DNA of 64,000 nucleotides. Origin: Limonium bicolor (lineage: Eukaryota > Streptophyta > Magnoliopsida > Caryophyllales > Plumbaginaceae). Location: positions 287,595,533 to 287,659,532 of the forward strand of contig CM041778.1 of the NCBI GenBank assembly GCA_023374045.1, written 5' to 3'. The position numbers were made by a program, and so were the translations under genes. Positions within the stretch are counted from its first letter, which is position 1. Each line of letters begins with the position of its first letter. Shown piece after piece: positions 58,568-64,000 of this stretch. The notes under the pieces were generated by a model. That model saw only the letters and a program-made list of their open reading frames with translations. It did not search any database and had not been told where the DNA came from.

Positions 58568-59394
58568 CATCAGAAAAAGCTACAGAATGTTGAAAAATGG
58601 GGTTTTAAGGTTGGGACTTGTTTGGTAATGATACTACAAGATTGTTAGGACATAATTAATGACATATAAAGGTCATTAGGGGCTTAAACAAGCTTAAGAA
58701 ATAATGAGAAGTAGGTGGTTTTTGAGGTTAAGATTAAACTATAAAGATTTAGTGATCTTTAGTGGGTAAACACTAGTGGCTAAGTAAGATAAGTAAGTTG
58801 GGATGAGTTAAGCAACTAATGACCTAAAAACGAATGAATGTTTTAGGTTTGTGAATTGGGACCCCGAAGAAGGTTAATCAAACAGCGATCGACGGTGAAC
58901 GGTACAATCTTTCTTGTGACCTGCTTGCTAACGAGGTGTCCCTCGGCTTGTGTGCTATCTGTTTAATTGCTATGACTAAAACAAGATAAAACATGCAACC
59001 GGTTATATTTATTCTCGTTGTGTTTGTGTTATCTTTACACTAACCCGCGAGACTTGAGATTGTTACTAACCAAGTTTAGTACTTACTGAGTTAAGAATAA
59101 GAGTTAAGTTTGGTGGTTGATGGTTAATGCCCGTTAGGGCTTAGCTAGCACATGGTGATTAAGATTTCTACTAACTGGAACTTGAGTGAGGAAACCCGGG
59201 ACCGATCTCCGGTCATGCATGCTAAGGAAAAAGGGGGACGGTATCTGAATCAGATCCGCCCTCCGCTTAAGGTCTTGTCTTCGGACTTGTAACCTAGGGC
59301 CGGTTGCCGGCTCAGCTACGCTGGACTCCCGTCCAGAGTAGGTGGCATTAAGATGGTGCGGTGGGATCACCTAAATCCCAGGTTTGAATTAAGC

Positions 59395-59552
59395 TACAAC
59401 CATTCCCTTCCAGGAACGGTTTGTAAACTGAGAATAAGTTGAGATTAAGATTAAGGTAAGGTTAAGATAAGTTGCAACCATTCCTTTTTAAAGGATGGTT
59501 TGTATTATTAAGATTAAGATAAGCTACATCCACTCCTTATTAAAGGATGGTT
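59395..59552. repeat. Three tandem AACCATTCC hairpins in the solo LTR
   Basis: Units pair AACCATTCC with GGAACGGTT (about 59397-59420), AACCATTCCTTT with AAAGGATGGTT (about 59475-59500) and a weaker ATCCACTCCTT with AAAGGATGGTT (about 59528-59551), separated by AAGATTAAGATAAG-type repeats. The E1 LTR has one unit (364-388) and the E4 LTR two (about 55308-55330 and 55366-55390). Confidence 0.7.
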
Positions 59553-60160
59553 GTTTCTAAGATTAAGATAAGACTAAGATTGAGGTGAGATAAGGATGGA
59601 CTAAGATTAAGAAGGAACATTACTTAAGGAGTTAAATAATTAACTCTCTAATTAAGGGAACACATTTAAGTCGTTCATTGTGTGTGAACTTTGATTGTTC
59701 ATATCTGAGTTGTTGTTTACTGCACTTTTTATTATGTTGTGCATCTAATCAACCTCCATGCTATCGACAATTAGTCGTCGTAGCCACGTTAGCTTGGGGG
59801 CCATGAGAGGATCGTACCAGCATTCGTGCTGACCCCCTTTGGGGGCTGTTTTTGCTACACAGGTGAACATCAGGAGGCGGCCGTCGTGAGAGTAAGAAGG
59901 GGTACAAGTGTTGTAGGTTAAGTGTGGCCTACGAGTTGTGCATGTACACTTGTATGGCAATTGAGTTTAGTAAGATGTATAGGATGTGAGGGGTTTATAA
60001 GATGAATATGTATTTAGATAAGTTTGGTTGTACTAATGTTCGGTATATTCTGTAGTCAGACCGTGGCAAGGTCCTGGAGTGTAAAGAATTCCGCTGTGGC
60101 ATGTATGTGTAAAAGCTGTTAAGTTGCGAGACCACATTTGGATTGAGTTGGGGTGTTACA

Positions 60161-60197
60161 ATGAGATAAGTATGGCTTTATGAGTTGGGGTGTTACA
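60161..60197 (+). repeat. E4 3' LTR, last bases
   Basis: Begins with the duplicated atgag and ends GTTGGGGTGTTACA at 60197, completing the LTR interrupted at 56024 (about 4.57 kb in all). Confidence 0.88.
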
Positions 60198-60270
60198 CAT
60201 AAGGATGGTGACTCCTCCTCCGTTCAGAAAAAAAATCCCTCCAGCTAAACTGTTATGCTATTTGCTGATC

Positions 60271-60660
60271 ATACCTAGATTCAAACAATTGTTTGTGAAT
60301 CTGAAAGATGCAAAGAACTTACGATCACACGCAAAAGGGTAGAAAGAGTGATGAGAAATTAAGACATCCATCAGATGGACCTCAATAGAGAAACATCAAC
60401 AAACGGTTCAAAGAACATTTCAGGGATGAAGATAGGAATCTGAGGCTTGGGTTATGTACTTATGGGATGAACCCGTATGGCACATTAAGCAGATAACACA
60501 ACACTTGGCCCATTTTACTAGTGATCTACAATTTTCCCTTGTGGTTGTGCATGGAACGCAAGTACATAATGTTATCACTCATGATATCTAGCCCCAAGAA
60601 ACTAGGTACTAACATTGATGTATACCTCACCCCACTGATTGATGATTTGAAGTTACTATG
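60271..60660 (+). pseudogene. CACTA (En/Spm) TNP2-like transposase fragment
   Basis: The translated pieces in order are IPRFKQLFVNLKDAKNL, RKSDEKLRHPSDGPQ, NLRLGLCTYGMNPYGTLSR, then WPILLVIYNFPLWLCMERKY and NIDVYLTPLIDDLKLLC. These match the core of plant En/Spm TNP2-type transposases, where the family usually reads like YNLPPWLCMKRKYM and NDIDVYLAPLI. A frameshift lies near 60338, with stops at 60386-60388 and about 60494. It is cut at 60660 by an LTR. The short stretch 60198-60270 before it holds nothing else recognisable. Confidence 0.85.
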
Positions 60661-62335
60661 TGAAATACCCCGGACTTAAATATGGTGATTAATTATTCTA
60701 ATATGATGTTTAAAGGCCTAATAATGCCTGAAGAGTTTTAGTGAATAAAGTAAAACCAAAAGAAAAGAGAAAACGCTTAAAAGGCATAAAACGTAAAAAC
60801 ATGCATTAAGCAACTATAGAATGTATATGACCTGAACTAGGTCCTAGATGGATTCCTAAGACTCATTAACACACTAAGAACATATGGGAACAATTCTCGA
60901 AGAAAATGAATCCATATAGTGGGTTAAAAATGCTAATGAAGTCTTAAAGCATGTTTTTCAAGAAAACCAAAAATGTAACTTTAAAAGGTTTAATGGACTT
61001 GTAAAAATTGTAGTTGATCAAATTACTATAATTAAACATTAATGAAGGCCTAAGAACCATTAAAAATAAATAAACAAACAAAAATCTAGAAAACGGGCCT
61101 GGGTGATGAATAGTGCCAAACCAGGAAATTTAGGAATGTTTCTTGCGAAAAGATGAAAACGCCCCTGCCCAATTATTTAGAGGAGGCCAGTTTTTTTAGA
61201 GTGACTCAACACTCTCTTTTCCCTTCAAGTGAGACACAAAAGCAAGTCTCCTCCCCTTATTTCTCTCACTTCTCACTTTACCACCCAAAAGTAAAAAGTA
61301 GACTCTCTCTCTCTCTCCTCCTTCCTTCTTCCTCCCAGCCGGCTCCTCCCTCCCTCTCTTCTTCATTGTCAATTTTTTCAGCACTTCCATGGAAGCCCTC
61401 CTTTCTTTGCTTGCCCAAGCTACACCAAAGCTCCAAATTGAAAATAAATTACATATTTGTGTTGGCCTCATCAAGAGCTTTCTTTCCCTCTTTTCAAAAT
61501 ATCTAATGGTTGAAGTTGACCTCCATGGGTATAGCCCATTTGAAGAGAAAACCTGATTTTCCAGAGCTAGTTCATCTCCTCATTGATTCAAGGTAAGAAA
61601 AGTCACAAAAGTCCATTTCTCCCTTCATTCCTTGTATGACCAAAAATGGGTCCTCATGGTGTCTTGTTCTCCTCTTTGTTTGAGCATTTGTTCAACCCTA
61701 AAAATGGTGGTTGGAACTCTCCTTTGATTCATGGTCAAAAATCCATTATAGAGCTTCAAAGGTAATGCCCTAAATTTTGTGCCTTAACCATCTTCTTAAA
61801 TTCTAGGGTTATCCCATAAGTCTAAGTGAGTAAATTAGTACTCATATCTCTATTTGAATATTGACTAGAGGTTTTAGCAAGGGAACCACCCCATTGGACA
61901 ATTTCAAACAAGAAAATAAAAGAGGAGAAAAGAAAGGAAAACTTGGAAGCTTAAGGTAAATAGCTTACCTTAATGACTGTATTGATTGCTTTTGAAATTG
62001 GGGATGGGTAATTAAATGAATGAACCAAAATCATTCTGAAGAATGTACTTCTTTGTTAGTAGAGAGAATTGTGTTTATGCTTAAGATAATGGTGAGTTGT
62101 TACTTGATTTAAAGGCCTTGGAGCCATGCAATTTATGATTTTGCATTATGTTGTTATTGAGGAGATTTGGATGAATTTTGTGTGCTGGTAGAATCCGTTA
62201 TGGGTATGGTTATTTCAATTGATTAGGAAATGAAAAATAATGCATTTGGGTATGCTAAGATTGTAGAGGAACTATAGCAAAATTTCTATAGAACTTAAGA
62301 GGTTTAGGTGATGATATAAGTTTGGAGAATCTAAG
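60661..62335 (+). repeat. LTR 5' part, TGAAATACCCCGGAC subfamily
   Basis: Starts TGAAATACCCCGGACTTAAA and has the family landmarks in weaker form: GTCTTAAAGCATG (60933-60945), a C/T-rich leader-like stretch (61205-61360) and TTCAAGGTAAG (61589-61599). It is broken at 62335 by another LTR start. No polypurine tract precedes it, so it is a 5' or solo LTR. Confidence 0.75.
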
Positions 62336-63114
62336 TGAAATATCCCAAAATTTAAAATAGTGATTAATTAGGCTAATTAAGATTTTAGAGGCTTAATTAC
62401 ACCTAAATAATCATGAGGGAACAAATCCCGAAGAAAACGGATCCTTAAACGGATTAAAAACACAAATGAACCTTAAAGTGCATTTTTCAAGGAAACCGGG
62501 AAAACGCGACTTTAAGCGGATTAAATAGACCCGTAATAATTTTGGTCAACCAAATAGTCATTAGTACATTATAATGAAGGTCTAGAACCAATAAAATTAA
62601 TTAAACGAGAAAATTCTGGAAAATGGGTCCCGGGAGTGAATAGTGCAAAAAAACGAAAGTTTTAGGGTAAAAACATAAATAAGCTAAACTAGTGTGTCCA
62701 CTTTGAAAATAAAAATCAAAACACACTGGTGTGTGTGTGGTAGCCGTCCAGCACATGCCCCCCTCTCTTTTTATTTCTTCCTAATTTGCTAAAGGACAAA
62801 AAAAATAAAAGAAGAAAGTACTAAATGCAAAAGTGAGCCCTTTCTCTCCTAAAACACCCCCTCTCTCACGTTTTTTCCCTCCTTACTGGCTTCATCTTCT
62901 TCCTTGTTCCAACCATGGCGATTTCTCACCCCTTCTCCATCTCCTCTCTCCTTCTCCATATTTGAGGGTCCAAACCAACTCCAAATTCAACAAAAATTAC
63001 ACCACTGCACTGCTCTCTTCTTGAGCTTTCTTTTCCACCCTACAAAAACTGAAAAGCTCACAACTCTTCACCATGGCTGTAGCACATTTTGGAGCTGGAA
63101 ATCTCATCTCTTTG
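62336..63114 (+). repeat. LTR 5' part, TGAAATATCCC subfamily
   Basis: Starts TGAAATATCCCAAAATTTAA and ends after a C/T-rich stretch (62810-62980) where the next LTR begins. No coding sequence is convincing. Confidence 0.65.
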
Positions 63115-63960
63115 TGAAATACCCCAAACCTTAATATATTGTTTAAACACTTAAATATGGTGTATTGAGACTAAAAAGAGCCTTAGAAACATTAGTAAAC
63201 AAATTTAAACAAAAGAAAACACAAAATGTGCTTTAAAGTCAATAAGAGCCAAAATGTGCTCTAAGCTTGGGATAAACTTGGTTAAGACCTAATGAACTTA
63301 CCAAGACCTCATTTATACACTAATGAACATATTAAACCAATTACCAAAGAAAACCAAGCTTGAAAACAAGTTTAAACACAAAATGTGCTTTAAGGAGTCT
63401 TAAAGCACATTTTTGAAAAATTGTCTTGTAAATGAGTTTTGAGTGGCTAGATGTCCATCATTACTCTTAAATATATATGTGTACTATATAATATCACATT
63501 TGGATGTCTATATCAATGGGAAATCAAAAATTTCACTTCTAGTGCCTTGTTTTCATGAATAGTGATTTTTATAAGCTATTTTGTAACATATGTTTGTATA
63601 AGTAATTAAATTGACAAATAAAGACTATTACCCCTAATATAAATGGGGGCCGGTTTTCTTAAGTGTGGTGACTCACCACTCTCTTATTAATGTATTAAGT
63701 AAAGTAATGATAAGTAAATAAACTACTTTTTACTTTTACTACAAATATCTTCAAAAAAGAAATTCTATCTCATTCTCATTTCCTTCCTTGTTCACACGGC
63801 TCCACACCTCTCTTCTTCCTTCTCTTCCACGGTAATACCACACCACCTCCATTAAAACTCCTCTTTGATCTCTTGTAAAATCTTGCTCACTTGTTCAAAT
63901 CAAAAACAAACACCACCAATCTCTTCCTCTCATCAAGCTCTTCATTCCTATCTTCTCATA
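63115..63960 (+). repeat. LTR 5' part, E3 family
   Basis: Starts TGAAATACCCCAAACC and matches the E3 LTR start closely (compare 26968-27985). It has the perfect 15-bp palindrome at 63380-63413 and GGGGGCCGGTTTT near 63645. It breaks at about 63960 within the CTCTTCATTCCTATCTT stretch. Confidence 0.85.
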
Positions 63961-64000
63961 TTTAATACCCCGGATCTAAAAATGGTGATTAAATTACTCT
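63961..64000 (+). repeat. Start of a further LTR, window edge
   Basis: AATACCCCGGATCT followed by AATGGTGATTAA resembles the LTR start at 60661. The first bases are altered (ttt instead of tga). Only 40 bases are visible. Confidence 0.5.

Larger units (their letters stand above)
56025..60160 (+). mobile_element. Solo LTR (4136 bp) inserted in the E4 LTR
   Basis: A complete LTR from TGAAATACCCCAAACC to GGGGTGTTACA with no internal region, flanked by atgag on both sides. It is closely related to the E1 LTR throughout. A solo LTR forms by recombination between the two LTRs of an inserted element (class knowledge). It carries the 15-bp palindrome (56286-56319), an acceptor-like site (57550-57558), a hairpin array (58390-58567), tandem AACCATTCC hairpins (59395-59552) and the CAGCA hairpin (59818-59831). 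Confidence 0.93.
48657..60197 (+). mobile_element. Element 4 (E4): 5'-truncated LARD-like retrotransposon
   Basis: A noncoding interior homologous to the E3 interior leads to two polypurine tracts and a 3' LTR. The LTR begins at 51485, is split by a solo LTR at 56025-60160 and finishes at 60197 with GGGGTGTTACA. The 5' LTR and PBS are missing; the left edge abuts a minus-strand LTR end at 48656. No gag or pol is present. Confidence 0.8.

Noticed and set aside
61153..61506. 117-residue frame rich in Ser, Pro and Leu
   Set aside because: It comes from the C/T-rich leader-like stretch of an LTR that recurs in all families, not a protein.
62833..63134. Two overlapping Ser/Pro-rich frames
   Set aside because: Same C/T-rich LTR leader; no conservation of frame between LTR copies.

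Overview
The window is plant nuclear DNA made almost entirely of nested Ty3/gypsy-type LTR retrotransposons. I find no intact host gene, rRNA or tRNA gene. Several features point to a flowering plant with a large, AT-rich, repeat-rich genome: primer-binding sites matching plant initiator tRNA-Met, a chromovirus-type pol, an En/Spm (CACTA) transposase remnant, and very long (4-5.4 kb) LTRs that begin TGAAATACCCC and end GGGGTGTTACA. The species cannot be named from the sequence.

Layout. Element 1 (E1, 1-11417, + strand, 5' LTR only partly in the window) carries gag, an AlkB-type 2-oxoglutarate/Fe(II) dioxygenase domain, protease, RT/RNase H and integrase with a chromodomain-like tail, then a 4065-bp 3' LTR. 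E1 sits inside a minus-strand LTR (11418-13983). Next come an unrecognised gene-like remnant (13984-15233) and an array of hairpins (15235-15590). Element 2 (E2, 15600-26372) has a truncated 5' LTR, a damaged gag, no pol, a long noncoding interior and a 5377-bp 3' LTR. Element 3 (E3, 26968-41134) is complete: near-identical 4.6-kb LTRs, a 5-bp target duplication and a 5-kb interior with no gag or pol (LARD-like). It is inserted in a minus-strand E2-type LTR (26373-26967 plus 41135-44619). The stretch 44620-48656 is AT-rich and ends with another minus-strand LTR start. Element 4 (E4, 48657-60197) lacks its 5' end, has a noncoding interior like E3, and its 3' LTR is split by a complete solo LTR (56025-60160) with its own target duplication. 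A CACTA transposase pseudogene follows (60271-60660), then four LTR starts in succession (60661, 62336, 63115, about 63961).

Two points stand out. First, E1 carries a captured AlkB domain between gag and protease. All five catalytic residues remain and there is one in-frame stop. The gag genes of E1 and E2 share a GT-AG intron at the same codon boundary. Second, the coding and non-coding elements share RNA-like structures supported by compensatory base changes. These are a hairpin burying the PBS, a hairpin before each of two polypurine tracts, a two-hairpin block inside E2/E3/E4, and a hairpin before a conserved splice-acceptor-like site in the LTR. Tandem arrays of long perfect hairpins also occur at equivalent places in different LTR families. 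E2, E3 and E4 lack pol, so these signals are what would let them use an E1-like element's machinery in trans.
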